64,000 bases of DNA from Balaenoptera acutorostrata (taxonomy: Eukaryota > Chordata > Mammalia > Artiodactyla > Balaenopteridae): NCBI RefSeq assembly GCF_949987535.1, contig NC_080073.1, positions 24,176,116 to 24,240,115 of the forward strand. The letters run 5' to 3'. Under the pieces are notes generated by a model. That model made no database searches. It was not told the DNA's origin and worked only from the letters and a program-made list of their open reading frames with translations. Of the stretch, positions 36,668 to 47,359 are shown one piece after another. A program made the translations under genes and the position numbers. The first letter of the stretch is position 1; each line of letters starts with the position of its first letter.

Positions 36668-37150
36668 ATCTGGAGAAAAAATTCCAGTAAATTACCAATG
36701 TGACCCAAAAAAGAATAATCATAAAAAATTTTCCAACCCATTTATGTTAGTAATTTTGATCGGTTCAACTATCAATTAGGGTAACTGTACATTATTATAA
36801 CCAATAGGTTGTTTTCCTACAGAAGTAGCCAGCGAACACAAAATCAGTTGCAGGTTGCAATCTGTTAAGTGAATAAACGATTCCATTCTACAAGACATTT
36901 GGATAAAACACTCTCCAACTGTAGCTGAGAAGCTTTTTAAGCAGTAGCCGTTAGCCAGCCTCTAGTTCAAACACAACTATTGTTATTCATCATCATGAAA
37001 TGGCATTCACACATTTACATGCAGACAGATCAAGGCTGCATCCCTGTTCAAGAACCTGACAGCCTAGAGGCAGCTTTCTTCATCTCTGGTCCTAGCAGAC
37101 CATATTGCTGCAATACCTCCTTCATGAGACTGCAGCAAGAACAACTGACA
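36668..37150. other. Unique intron
   Basis: Nothing recognised. Confidence 0.45.
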
Positions 37151-37400
37151 CAAAGTTTCTAGCACAGAGGGGCAAACGGCTCAGAGAGGTTAAGTAACTT
37201 GCCAAGAGCAGACAGCTGGTGAGACACTGGCATTCCACACTGAGATGTCATTTCCTGTCAAAAGCTCTTTCAGTTACCAAGAGCACTATTAATCATAGTT
37301 AACATATTTGAACACATCCTACGTGTCAGGGTCTATAGAAAGCACTTCATATGGATCTCTTCATTTAATTCTCACCATAACTTCAATATAATTTCAAACC
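37150..37400 (-). repeat. MIR fragments
   Basis: The words ctcagagaggttaagtaact and cagctggtgagacactgg, then acgtgtcagggtctatag and cttcatttaattctcacca, are MIR core parts in two pieces. The orientation of the second part is less certain. Confidence 0.65.
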
Positions 37401-37559
37401 ATCAGTTCACAGTAAAGGAAGAAAATTGTTCTCAGATATATGTTCATATGCCCAGTCTCACTTAAAATTAAAATTACAGTGAGATCATTTTTCACCTCTG
37501 AGATTGCTAGTACCGTTGGTGAGGCAGGGGTCAACAGAGAGCTGCCACTGTGGGCAAAA

Positions 37560-37920
37560 GGGTCGACTGGTACTTCTGCGAAGGGCAATTTGGCGATTTG
37601 CATCAAAATTACAAATGCCCATACACCCCTAACCAAGAAATTCCACTTTTCAGCATCTAACCTACAAACATTCTCAACCATGTATGAAATGACACAGGAA
37701 CAGTATTATTCATTGTAGCATGTCTGTCCTACCCACCAATGAGGAAGTGGTGGCACAATGATCCCTTTGTACAATGGAGTCCTACACAATCATAAAAAAG
37801 TGTGCCCCTTATAAAGTGATATAAAATGATCTCTAAAATATTTTGGTTAAAAAGCAAATAAGATGCTGAACACCTAGGATAGGGTAGCTCTGGAAAAACA
37901 CACGAGAGACTTATATAACA
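37560..37920 (+). mobile_element. Old L1 3' region
   Basis: The words aaaattacaaatgcccatac, aagaaattccacttttcagc and caatggagtcctacacaatc follow L1 ORF2/3' UTR order. Diverged. Confidence 0.7.
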
Positions 37921-38690
37921 TGAAGACCTTGGGGGGAAAGGAAATGATAACAGAGCCGGGAAAGAGGATTTGAAGGATGATTCTTAAGGCTTGATTCCTA
38001 AAGGTTCCTGTTTCCAGCCACTAGATTAGGGAAAATTCTCACTGCCTGAAATAGACAATAAGGGAAACTGGGTTTGGAACTTGCGAGTGAACTTTGCAGT
38101 CAGAGTGGGGAACGTTGCACCTAAAGGGACAGATTGAGGGCTTCAGTGCACTCACAGAACAGGATGAATGGCTTGTTCTGGCCCGCCCGAGTGCTTGATT
38201 TTGATTGCATGTGTAACAGAATTTGGTGGGAGACTTGCGTTACGGAAGCCTGGGAGCAAAATCAGGGTTAGAGGGGGAGCTAATTCTCATCTATCTCAGG
38301 TCTCTTTAGTTGCTACACTCATCTACCAAAAAGAAGCCAGGAGTTACTCATTACCAAAATGGCAACATCCCGCCAGTGAGGCCGCTCCAACAGCATCTCA
38401 CTGTGAGATTCGTTGCAGATAACAGTTAAAAACCAGTAATTCATCCTCCAAACTCCAGGGGACGGACATACGTCAGGCTCTTGAGAGGGCTTTTCCCACG
38501 TGCTTGATTCCAGGTCCCTGGCAAACATTCGGCTGGGGTGAGAGGTTCAACCATTCCTCCTGGCAAATACCCCACTTGGGTGAGTGCTTTTTTGAAGCGT
38601 CGGCTTGAGGTAGAGGGAAATCATTCCTGCCTCTTCTCTGGGCGTGAAAACCCCAGTTCTGCTTCGATAAGCAAGGTACACACAACGTGT
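37921..38690. other. Unique intron, GC-richer than average
   Basis: No repeat or gene recognised. Overlapping small frames on both strands have no family resemblance. Confidence 0.4.
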
Positions 38691-39034
38691 GTTCTTTCAC
38701 ACCCTTGAGCCTTTGCATGTGTTGTTACATCTTACTGTCTCCTGGACTACTTCTAAGTGACACCTCTTCAAGGATTAAGTCCAGACTAATTTTTATTAAT
38801 GCAATGAATACTGAGTACCACTCAAGCACTGCTTCCTCTATAACCTCTGCTGCATCTTGGATATACGTGTCATTTCAGCCCTATTACACTGCCCTGTAGT
38901 GTCTGCCCCCCGTTTCCTTCCCCACCAGAATATGAATCCTTTAGGGCAGAAGTGTTCTGCGTGGTGCCCAAGACACAGCAGGCACTCTTAAAACGACTGT
39001 TGTGTAGAACGTGTGGATTAAATGCATTTGCTGA
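38690..39034 (-). repeat. L2-like fragment
   Basis: The words tgtctcctggactacttcta, cctcttcaaggattaagtcc and cacagcaggcactctta match L2 3' regions in general style. Boundaries are approximate. Confidence 0.55.
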
Positions 39035-39312
39035 GGGGCTTCCCTGGTGGCGCAGTGGTTGGGAATCCGCCTGCCAATGCAGGGGTCCGGGAAGATCCCA
39101 CATGCCACGGAGCAGCTAGGTCCTTGCGCCACAACTACTGAGCCTGCGCTCTAGAGCCGGCGCTCCGCAACAAGGGAGGCCACCGCAATGAGAAGCCAGT
39201 GCACTGCAGCAAAGCGTAGCCCCCGTTCGCCTCAACTAGAGAAAAGCCCAGGTGCAGCAACAGAGACCCAGTGCAGCCAAAAATAAAAAATAAATAAACT
39301 AAAAAAAAAAAA
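39035..39312 (+). mobile_element. CHR SINE, long form, internally shortened
   Basis: The target duplication is aatgcatttgctga / aatgcacttgctga (39021-39034, 39313-39326). It lacks the B-box stretch: after gcaggg it jumps to gtccgggaagatcc, so its internal pol III promoter is broken. Confidence 0.9.
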
Positions 39313-39326
39313 AATGCACTTGCTGA

Positions 39327-40880
39327 ACCTAACTTATTCCTACTTTTTTTGGAAACGACTTGCCTTTCTCTGCTTTCTTTCTAATTCACATCCAAGGTCA
39401 TGAGGCTGCTCTCCATAGAACTTTCGGGACAATGGACCCTCTGAAATTAGCCTGGCTATGAAAGCAGCTGTGATTTTGCTCCCTGTTTCCATCTTCCTGG
39501 AATAACCGTACTGCCCCACAATGCTTGGCCACATCTAATTTGGCCTAGATCATGAGGTAAATGAATACTGAAAGTGTGAGGTGAAGAGTATAATCGGTTC
39601 ACCTTGCTTAGACTCCATCTAAAATTCACATTAACTAAAATAATTTAGGAGAACATAAGGGATAAGCATGCAATCTCCACAAAAATCAAATGCAGTAAAA
39701 ACCATGTGACAGCATTCACAAAATCTAAAGAACACACATAATCTATCTTATAACGCATGGATTCAAACTTCAATCTCATTCTAATGGGCTACTGCGAGGG
39801 AGATAAAACTCTTTTAAAGAAAAAAGTGTACACAGAATAAATGTATGAGTTTCCTGGTGACTCTCACTAAGGCTTCAATGTATTTTCTTATTGAAACAAT
39901 CAAACAAGCTCTTGGCAAAAAGATTTGATATTGGTGTCAGAACGATGTAAGAATTGAAACTATTTATAATGTAAAAATTTTGTTTAAAGCAGATACATCA
40001 CTTCTTATTTTTCTCATTTTGAAAAGAAGCGATGTTTCATTTAGCAGTAACTCTTCTCTCATTCTATGAGAGAATCTGTACGAAAGCAATATTTCAACTA
40101 AAATCAGTTCTGAAGGATATTTTTATGAAAACGCATAATGCAGAAGACCCCAATTAAATTTCCAACAAAGCACTGCCATCTTGAGTAAACAAAGTCATCT
40201 CACTAGGGGCACACTTTTTCAAGAAATGCAGCCTAGAAATTAATTACTAGTGTGACATATGTCAAAACAAATTTTTAAAAGAATAGAATGCAGTTGTAAC
40301 CATGTGTTTTATCTATTTGTTTGTATGCATAACCAGTATTCTCTGGCATGTAAATACATTCATTTATTCAGCATCTCTCAGAAAAATAAAAAAAGGTTTA
40401 TTGCCCCCCATTTTTTCCCCTCACCCAGGTGAAACCTGAGTAAATAACACGTGTTTAGTGAGTGGGAAAATAAGTACAGAATGAAGATACATTGCAGGTG
40501 GTATTTTGAAAGGCAGAAGTCATCTTCACACAAAAATCTCATTTTGAAACATTCAGTCTGCCTTCAGAAGAAGTTTTTCAAAGATATACATCAACTACAC
40601 CACACTACACTGAAGGTTATTACTTTGTGGAAATCAAAGCTTTAAATAACATGTAACAGTGCTGGTGTTTCAAAAAGAAGACTGTAATCTATACTAACAA
40701 CAAACAAGCAAACAAACAAAATAAACAAAAAGACTACCTGGGAATAAAATCAGATTTCAAAGATTTCAATATTCTGCTAATTATGACAATATTTATTTAA
40801 ATTAAACTCATTTTTATAAATGAGAATGTTTTAGCATCCAAGGGAAATCCAAACAGAAAACAAGGATTCAGAGGTATGCA
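39327..40880. other. Unique intron
   Basis: No repeat family recognised with confidence. A 64-codon minus-strand frame at 39340-39534 has no known match. An (AAAC) run lies around 40700-40730. Confidence 0.4.
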
Positions 40881-41035
40881 GAATCTCGTCTGTATTTTAA
40901 TAGAAGATTATGTCCTAATCCTTTTCATAATGTATACCTATATCAAATCATCACACTGTACACTATGAATGCCTCACAATTCTATTTGTCAATTATATGT
41001 CAAAAAGCTAAAAAAACAAAAAAACCCAGGACTTA
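40880..41035 (+). mobile_element. Old L1 3' end fragment
   Basis: The words aaatcatcacactgtacact and ctatttgtcaattatatgtc precede an A-rich end, typical of an L1 terminus. Confidence 0.6.
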
Positions 41036-41139
41036 AACTCACTAGGAAAAAAAAAAAAAAACTTATGTCCCAAACCAAAGACTTCTCTTATATCCCATAT
41101 CCCAGTTATCTATAAATCAACTTTTAAACTTCAAAATAG

Positions 41140-41496
41140 GGCTTCCCTGGTGGCGCAGTGGTTAAGAATCTGCCTGCCAATGCAGGGGACATGGGTTCGA
41201 GCCCTGGTCCGGGAAGATCCCACATGCCGCAGAGCAACTAAGCCTGTGTGCCACAACTACTGAGCCTGTGCTCTAGAGCCCGCGAGCCACAACTACTGAG
41301 GCCACGTGCCACAACTACTGAAGCCCGTGCGCCTAGAGCCCGTGCTCCGCAACAAGAGAAGCCACTGCAATGAGAAGCCCACGCACCGCAATGAAGTGTA
41401 GCCCCCGCTCGCCGCAACTAGAGAAAGTCCGTGCGCAGCAACGAAGACCCAACGCAGCCAAAAAAAATAAAGAAAGAAAATTTTAAAAAAAACAAA
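41140..41496 (+). mobile_element. CHR SINE, long form, older subtype
   Basis: The target duplication is aaacttcaaaatag (41126-41139 and 41497-41510). The centre has the segment gccacaactactga three times. It is the last CHR SINE before the 18-kb gap that contains the exons. Confidence 0.93.
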
Positions 41497-41510
41497 AAAC
41501 TTCAAAATAG

Positions 41511-42146
41511 CCTCCTCTATATGAGCCAAAAATTAAAACATGCTTCCTGCAGTAATATATGTACTAAAATCACTTTGCTTTTTCAACCAAAAAAAGAAGA
41601 CATTGACCACAGACTGAACCACGGAATTTCGGAACTGGAAGGCTTGCTCTGGGGGCACACTGCACTGCAAGTCACGGGAAGGGTCAGCTCTCCAGTCCAG
41701 ACTGAACTTCCCAATTCATCATATTTTGTCATCAGGAAGACAAGAGCTAACTGCATGATTTTTCACATAAAAATAGACCTTTGGGACACTTGTCTCCCAG
41801 AGTGCTTCTTTCCTTACCAATTTTTCACTCATTCTGTATATTACAGTAATTAACTTGATATCTTACCCTTAGTAGTTATTTCTTCATATCTTAGCTATCA
41901 CAGCCATGAAGCCGCCTATGATAAGACTGAAGCTCTAGGATGGGCCTTCTGACCACTGGGGCTGCTCTTTCAGCAGACCCATTCTACCCAGTCATCAGAT
42001 GTAAGAGCCAAGATAAGACTAAACAGTGTTTTAAAAAGTGATCATGATTTCCCTTTGTAATTTTTTAAACCAGTCTCTCCAAATAAATTTACTAAACAAA
42101 GCATATCATTCTTTTGTACTTCAATATTGGAAATTAAGTTGGTTAC
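41511..42146. other. Intron next to the 48-nt exon
   Basis: Unrecognised. A piece around 41615-41660 (ggaatttcggaactggaagg) looks like a MIR-class or L2-class fossil. Confidence 0.4.
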
Positions 42147-42194
42147 CTCTCTTAAAACAGTGCTTTTGTAGCCTCGATACAATCCTTGGATGCC
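42147..42194 (-). CDS. SLC25A26: SLC25A26 next coding exon (16 codons)
   Basis: This 48-nt minus-strand exon reads GIQGLYRGYKSTVLRE, about residues 136-151 of the carrier. It is identical to the human segment as I recall it. It supplies the matrix-side GxxGLYRG piece that follows the signature helix of repeat two and the start of the next membrane helix. The acceptor is strong (ctttttgtttgtttcag) and the donor is GAG|gtaacc. The exon is in phase 0 with the exon 1137 bp away at 43332-43436, so the two splice into 51 uninterrupted codons. The following exon should begin IPFSLVQF; I looked for it in the rest of the window to the left and did not find it. That puts it more than 42 kb away. A processed pseudogene is ruled out by the intact splice sites and intervening intron. 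Confidence 0.93.
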
Positions 42195-43331
42195 CTGAAA
42201 CAAACAAAAAGCCAAGACCTGAGAAAGTTAGAATAGCAGAGACTTCTAAATGACATTCTGCATGAAGCAGATATACCTCTTCTAAAGTTTGAGTTTTGAA
42301 ATATTCACAATGACTACAGTTCTATAAGAGATTAAAGCTTTTAAACTGGCCTAAAGTATATAAAGCTCAGATCAGCTCCCTTTAAAATGGGAACATCTCT
42401 AATAATAAAGCTGACTACATATTAATTAAACTTTATTTTCAACATTTCTTCTCTTGAAAAAAAATACTTGAGAAGCTTTAAATAAACATATTTTCAAAAC
42501 CAAATGCACAAATAATGCCAATTATCCTTTCACAAAAGAACAGAACTATATTTTATAGTTTCAATTATAAGACGTCACAAATGCATGAATAATCTCTAAA
42601 TAGTGAGAGATACCTCTAGACAAGCCTTGACTTATCTGTTTAACTATCCAGACGATTCAACAGGGACCCTTTACTGGACTGATCTCAATCATACAATTAA
42701 ACACTCAATGTCTGCTCACCTAGGTGACAGAGGGATTAAGAATAAAACTTTTCTAAAACCTAGACTCACTGAAATTTTCATGTGACTGATTCCATTTTTT
42801 TTTAAAAAAAAGGGCTTCTGTACAAACTATAAAGAAAAGCAGCTCACTGGTCCCTAGCCACATGGCCAGCACGCATGATTTTTGATCCACAAGTTAACAT
42901 GAACCAGTACAAGAGGAATTACATTTTTATATAAACATTACGACGTTGGTCACTAATATCAGTCCATTACCACAGGTCTCTTCCATGGGTCCTCAAATTC
43001 TTTAGTGATGTTTTAATATAATATCTTTATTCACTTTACATATTCACTATTTATTCCATATCTGATTCCAAAAGAATGGTAAGACTATTGCAATGTAGGA
43101 CACACACTTAGTAGTATGGTTGTTTAGAAATTTGAAAAAGAAATAAAAATGAAACTAAAAATTTTGCAAACAATGGAAAGGCAAAGATAATCTTAGCATA
43201 AAAAGTTGCTATAATTGCACAATAAATTTAGCTTTAAGGTCTCTTCTAAGGCTCCTAGGATGAGGGCCACAGTGTTCCTATTAGCTACCATACAATATTC
43301 TCAATAAGAGAGCTTAAAAACATATTCTCAC
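42195..43331 (-). other. SLC25A26: SLC25A26 intron between the two exons
   Basis: This 1137-bp intron opens gtgaga and closes tttcag on the minus strand. It is AT-rich, carries no SINE, and shows only short A/T runs and no recognisable repeat family. Confidence 0.9.
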
Positions 43332-43436
43332 CTCTTGACATAAGATGTTAGAGAAAATGTGAAATGTTCCTGAAGAAGCAGATACCTGTGCCCTCTGCTT
43401 AACTACTTCAGAAGGAACTCGAATCAGGCAAGCAAC
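43332..43436 (-). CDS. SLC25A26: SLC25A26 internal coding exon (35 codons), mitochondrial S-adenosylmethionine carrier
   Basis: Read on the minus strand, this 105-nt segment is fully open and starts [17 protein letters not shown]. It contains the carrier-family signature P-x-[DE]-x-x-[KR]-x-[KR] as PSEVVKQR, which marks the end of the first helix of the second of three repeats. It corresponds to about residues 101-135 of the roughly 274-residue human protein. SLC25A26 imports S-adenosylmethionine into the mitochondrial matrix in exchange for S-adenosylhomocysteine across the inner membrane. The acceptor is tattttag at its 5' side and the donor is GAG|gtgaga at its 3' side. The exon is a whole number of codons, phase 0 at both ends. 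Residues SSGTF, FHIF and LCQE differ from the human STRTF, FQIF and LYEE as I recall them. The next exon continues with GIQGLYRG, completing the carrier E-G...RG motif across the junction. The polypyrimidine tract is weak and AT-rich. Confidence 0.93.
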
Positions 43437-44640
43437 CTAAAATATACAAATTTAATTATATCCTTAAAAAGAACTGCTATGAAAAAGGAAACTGCTTCAT
43501 AAGCAAAAATTACAGTTAAACAAAAGCATAATGTACAGGCTCAGTGCAAGATGCGAAAAGTTGGGTTTTTTTTTCGGTTTTGTTATTTTTTTTTTTAACC
43601 TAAAACACTTAGAGCATTACTGGACATGCATTGTGTTACCAACACAGAACCTCTCCTCCCTGGTCCCACGTAGATCCTCCTACCTCCTGCCTCGCTGCTC
43701 CAAACAAATCTGTCTATAAGCCACTCGACGGGAAGAAGCACATGCACTCATTCTGAACTCCTAATACCTACGAGGACATCTGGCGTTCACATGACAGCCA
43801 TATCAAACATCTTTGCTCAATGAATGAATCAAAAGGGCCTTAGCTTTACTGGAGTAACACACATCAGTAGAGGCAAGACTGAAAAGCGGCCGGTTACCCC
43901 AAACCCTCCATCCCACCCCACCCCCAGCCTCGACCAGCTCCCAACCACAGCACCCCCCGACCTCCCCACCACCCAACAGCTGACGAGTAACTCCAGGCAC
44001 TCCCGGGCCCTGCTCCAGCATTTGAGTTGACGTAGGTCCCGACTAGTCAACAAACAATTGTAACATCACCCTTGGTGACATGCCAGGGTCAGTTACACGC
44101 CACTCAACCTCACACTTCCAGGACTCTGCCTTCAGTAGCCCACTTATCTTCAGAAATATTAAGAACTGGTCAAACCGGAAAGAACTGGTCTGCCCACTGA
44201 AGGACAGAAGGCAGGGGAAAGGGCAGCAGGCAACAGGGAGGGAGACATATAAACTGATATTTTAAACTGTTTTAATGGAAGTCCTGTATTTAAGCCTCAA
44301 TATACTAAGCAGCCTGTCAAGGATACAAACTTTTTTTCCAATTTGGAATTCACACACCTGACTCTGGTGTTCAATATTTTGTATATGGTTAAGGAGATTA
44401 ATTTTAAAACTTTTACAATATATATTTCATATACAAATATATATATTTGAGGCACAGTAAGAAATGTGGACAATCTTCAGTGACACACGCAGCAAAATGG
44501 AAACAACAACAAGAAATTTAACAAAGCCATCCCACCAAATAGGATGTTTGCCCTTTTCAAGAGTCTCCTGATTCCTAATTTGAGATTACTACCCAATTTG
44601 GATATTATATAAGGCTTTGTCTTTCTAATATTAAGTAGTC
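43437..44640. other. Intron upstream of the 105-nt exon
   Basis: An L2-like piece lies near 43745-43840 (ttgctcaatgaatgaatca). A C-rich tract lies at 43900-43975. Otherwise nothing recognised; there is no SINE. Confidence 0.4.
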
Positions 44641-44645
44641 CTAAG

Positions 44646-44847
44646 GTACAAATCAGCCAACTTTTAATGTAAAAGATCAAATAGTAAATATTTTAGACTT
44701 TGCAAGCCAAATGGTCTCTGTCACAACGGTGCAACCATGCTGTGGGAACACAAAAGCAGCCATAGATAGTAATGTGTAAGTGAATGGTGTGACTGTGTTC
44801 CAATAAAACTTTATTTATAAAGACAGGTGATGGTTTGCCAACCCCTG
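44646..44847 (-). mobile_element. hAT nonautonomous element (MER58-like), copy 3
   Basis: Landmarks aaatattttagactttgcaa, gttccaataaaactttattt and the end ggtttgccaacccctg. This copy is uninterrupted. Confidence 0.8.
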
Positions 44848-45050
44848 CGCTAGGTATAAACACTGGCAAATCCTTCTTTGGTATTAGCCTTGGTAAGAGC
44901 AGAGTAGGCACAGAACGGATGTAGGCCTCAGCAACCCCAGGAAACAAGGGATAGGGATGGCATGTAATGTGATTCTGGGTGTCATGGAGTCAGCTAACAA
45001 GGGCATATCACCTCTGAAAAGTAGCTCAAAAGTAATAGTACTTTATGTGG

Positions 45051-45098
45051 ATGCACTCCAACTGATATGGTTAGGATAACATATCAGTTGGAGTGCAT
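45051..45098. repeat. Perfect inverted repeat, 19-bp arms and 10-base loop
   Basis: The arm atgcactccaactgatatg (45051-45069) is exactly matched by its complement at 45080-45098, around the loop gttaggataa. It belongs to no repeat family I know. Confidence 0.97.
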
Positions 45099-45299
45099 TA
45101 ATTACCTGAAGTCACTTTTCTCCCCAAACTGACAAGACTTACAAAACAATATAATCTACTTTCTTTTTCTTCGTTCATCAAACATTTGAATGCCTTTTGT
45201 CTGCAAAGATATCTACAATTTGGGCCAATATATCTTTCCACCCACAGCCTCCCTTCAAATTTACCCGATCCAGTTCAACAAAAACATGTAGAGCCAGAC

Positions 45300-46860
45300 A
45301 CTGCACAAGACACTGCCTGGTAAAGAAGACTAAGATAGTGCCCTGACTTCAAAGAACTCACAGCCACATATAAATAGTTTCAATAATGGCAATAACGGCA
45401 AGAAATAGAGTAAAATTAAAAAGAGGCAAAGACAAGTATCATAGCAAACAGAGAGGAGGGGTATTTAGTCCAACCTCCAGACTGAGGGAAAGCTGCCAGA
45501 GATTATGCCTTCATAGAGCCTTCCAAAGGAGCAAGAATTAGCTGGCAAGAAAGGTAAAAAGGGCATGATGGGGAGTGGAAACAGAAAAGCACACAATACG
45601 AAAGCAGGGTGTTCAGGGGTAACAGAACCATCCCATATCAAGTTAGCATTCCACAGTGTGTACCCACCCAAGCCATTCCATATCACCAAAACCTCAAGTT
45701 TAAGGTCAAGAGTAACGGGGAGTAAGACTGGACAGACGGCCAAGAAGGCCCTGTATGCCATGCAAGGAGCTTGGACTTCATTGCATAGACAATGGGAGCA
45801 ACTGGAACAGTTTAGGCAGAGGATCTGTAGCAACATGGGTGGACTCGGAGGGCATTATGCTCAGCGAAATAAGTCAGAGAGCCAAATACCGTATGGTATG
45901 ACTTAGATGTAGAATCTACAAAACACAACAAACTAGTGAATGTAACGAAAAAGAAGCAGACTCACAGATACAGATAATAAGCTAGTAGTTACCAGTGGGG
46001 AGAGGAAACGGGGGAGGGGCAATATAGAGGTAGGGGATTAAGAGTTACAAACTATTACGTATAAAATAAGCTACAAAGATATATTGTACAACACAGGGAA
46101 TACAGCCAATAGTTTACAATAACTATAAATGCAGTATAACCTTTAAAAGTTGTAAACTACTATATTGTACACCTGTAACATATAAGTACATCAACTATAC
46201 TTCAATAAAAAAATAAAATACACACAAAGTTTAGGCAGAGGAATGATAACCTGTGCTTTAGGGACATCACTCTGGCTGCAGTAGGTAGAATAGTTGCAGG
46301 ATGGGAGAGAAGAGAAAGATAAGAAGCAACGAGCAAAGACAAAAAGAAGGCAAGACACAAGCTCTGAGACTGCTGCAACAGTTCTATAGAAGAGACCAGG
46401 AAATGACTATGGCTCAGAGAAGAAGGTTCAAATTTGAGGGAAGAGTCAGGAGTAAAATGAAAGGACCCGGTGACTGACAAGAGGTCAGGAGCGGGGAGAG
46501 AGTAAGAAGCTCCTCCAGTATAGCGGTGCCATTAAATGAGACCAGGGGGCAGAGGAGGAAAACAAGTTTAGAGCGAAAAGGATAAATTCACGCTGGGAAA
46601 TGCTGAGTAGGAGAAATCTGTGGCACATGTAGGGGGCTGTGTCTATCCAAGAAATTAATATCTGACTATAACGCTAGACAATAACAAGGCTAGAGATACA
46701 GACATAGAAGTCATCAGCATATAGGTGATGGCTGGAACCAAGAGAGTAGATTACCTAAATAAAGAGCCAAAAGGGAAGGTCAAAAGGCCAAGAATGGAAG
46801 CCCAAGGAACACCCACTCTTACAGAGCAGACAAAAAAGAGAAGAAGTGATCAGACATATG
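45300..46860 (+). repeat. Ancient mammalian interspersed repeat, split by an L1
   Basis: The phrases ggccctgtatgccatgcaag, cttggacttcattgcataga, catcactctggctgcagtag and gtcatcagcatataggtga are ones I recognise as recurring in mammalian genomes, but I cannot name the family. A 5'-truncated L1 lies at 45824-46227. The plus-strand frame of 113 codons here is repeat-derived. Confidence 0.5.
45824..46227 (+). mobile_element. 5'-truncated L1 (404 bp)
   Basis: It has a clean 15-bp target duplication, agtttaggcagagga, at 45809-45823 and 46228-46242. The body runs from gcaacatgggtggactcgg to tcaactatacttcaataaa plus an A tail. It appears fairly young. Confidence 0.93.
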
Positions 46861-47041
46861 AGAAGGAGGAAATTGCTATGGTGAGCAGTGGTCTTCTATG
46901 GCTGCCCAGTGTTCAACTCTCGTATGCGAGAGGCTTCCCAACTCAGGACAACAAAGGGTGTCAGTCACTCTCCTCCCTGGCCTTGTCACCAGCTTAGGCT
47001 TCACTTATCAGATACTCCCAGCCAGGGGTCTGAATCTTGAG

Positions 47042-47359
47042 TTATGCTGGCCAATCACAGGCCACTAGCCACGCGAGGCTACAGAGCACTCGCAAAGGTG
47101 CTAATACAGTTGAGAGCTGCTGTACACACAAAACACACAAAGGATTTTGAAAAGTTACTGTGAGAAAATTATGTACAACACCCCATTAATAATCCTTTTA
47201 TACTGATTACATGCTGAAAGAGTCATACTATGGATATGTATGGTTTGATAAAATGTATTAAAATCATCCAGCTGGTTTTTTTCACCTTTTTAAAAGTGGT
47301 TACTAGAAAATGTAAAATTACACCAGTGTCTTATATGATATTTCTGTGGGACAGTGCTG
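47042..47359 (-). mobile_element. MER3 hAT element
   Basis: The words ggccactagccacgcgaggc, aaagtggttactagaaaatg and the end gggacagtgctg match MER3 in reverse. Confidence 0.88.

Larger units (their letters stand above)
1..42146 (-). other. SLC25A26: SLC25A26 downstream intron, partial (at least 42 kb)
   Basis: All sequence left of the exon at 42147 lies in the intron that follows codon 151, as far as I can see. No continuation of the carrier was recognised on the minus strand. It holds 19 of the 23 CHR SINEs plus L1 and older repeats listed separately. This rests on failing to see an exon by eye, so a short or alternative exon could have been missed. Confidence 0.7.

Noticed and set aside
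36347..36779. Several overlapping frames of about 70-110 codons
   Set aside because: Same cause: an inverted CHR SINE read in every frame.
1..42146. Remaining SLC25A26 exons (those encoding IPFSLVQF, PLDVAKTR and the C-terminus)
   Set aside because: I looked for their reverse complements and found none; a tool search with the protein would settle it.
44646..44847. Possible tandem relation among the three similar elements at 6.9, 19.0 and 44.7 kb
   Set aside because: They are independent insertions of one hAT family in different contexts and orientations.
45465..45906. Overlapping 123- and 113-codon frames
   Set aside because: They lie in an old interspersed repeat whose phrases recur in mammalian genomes.
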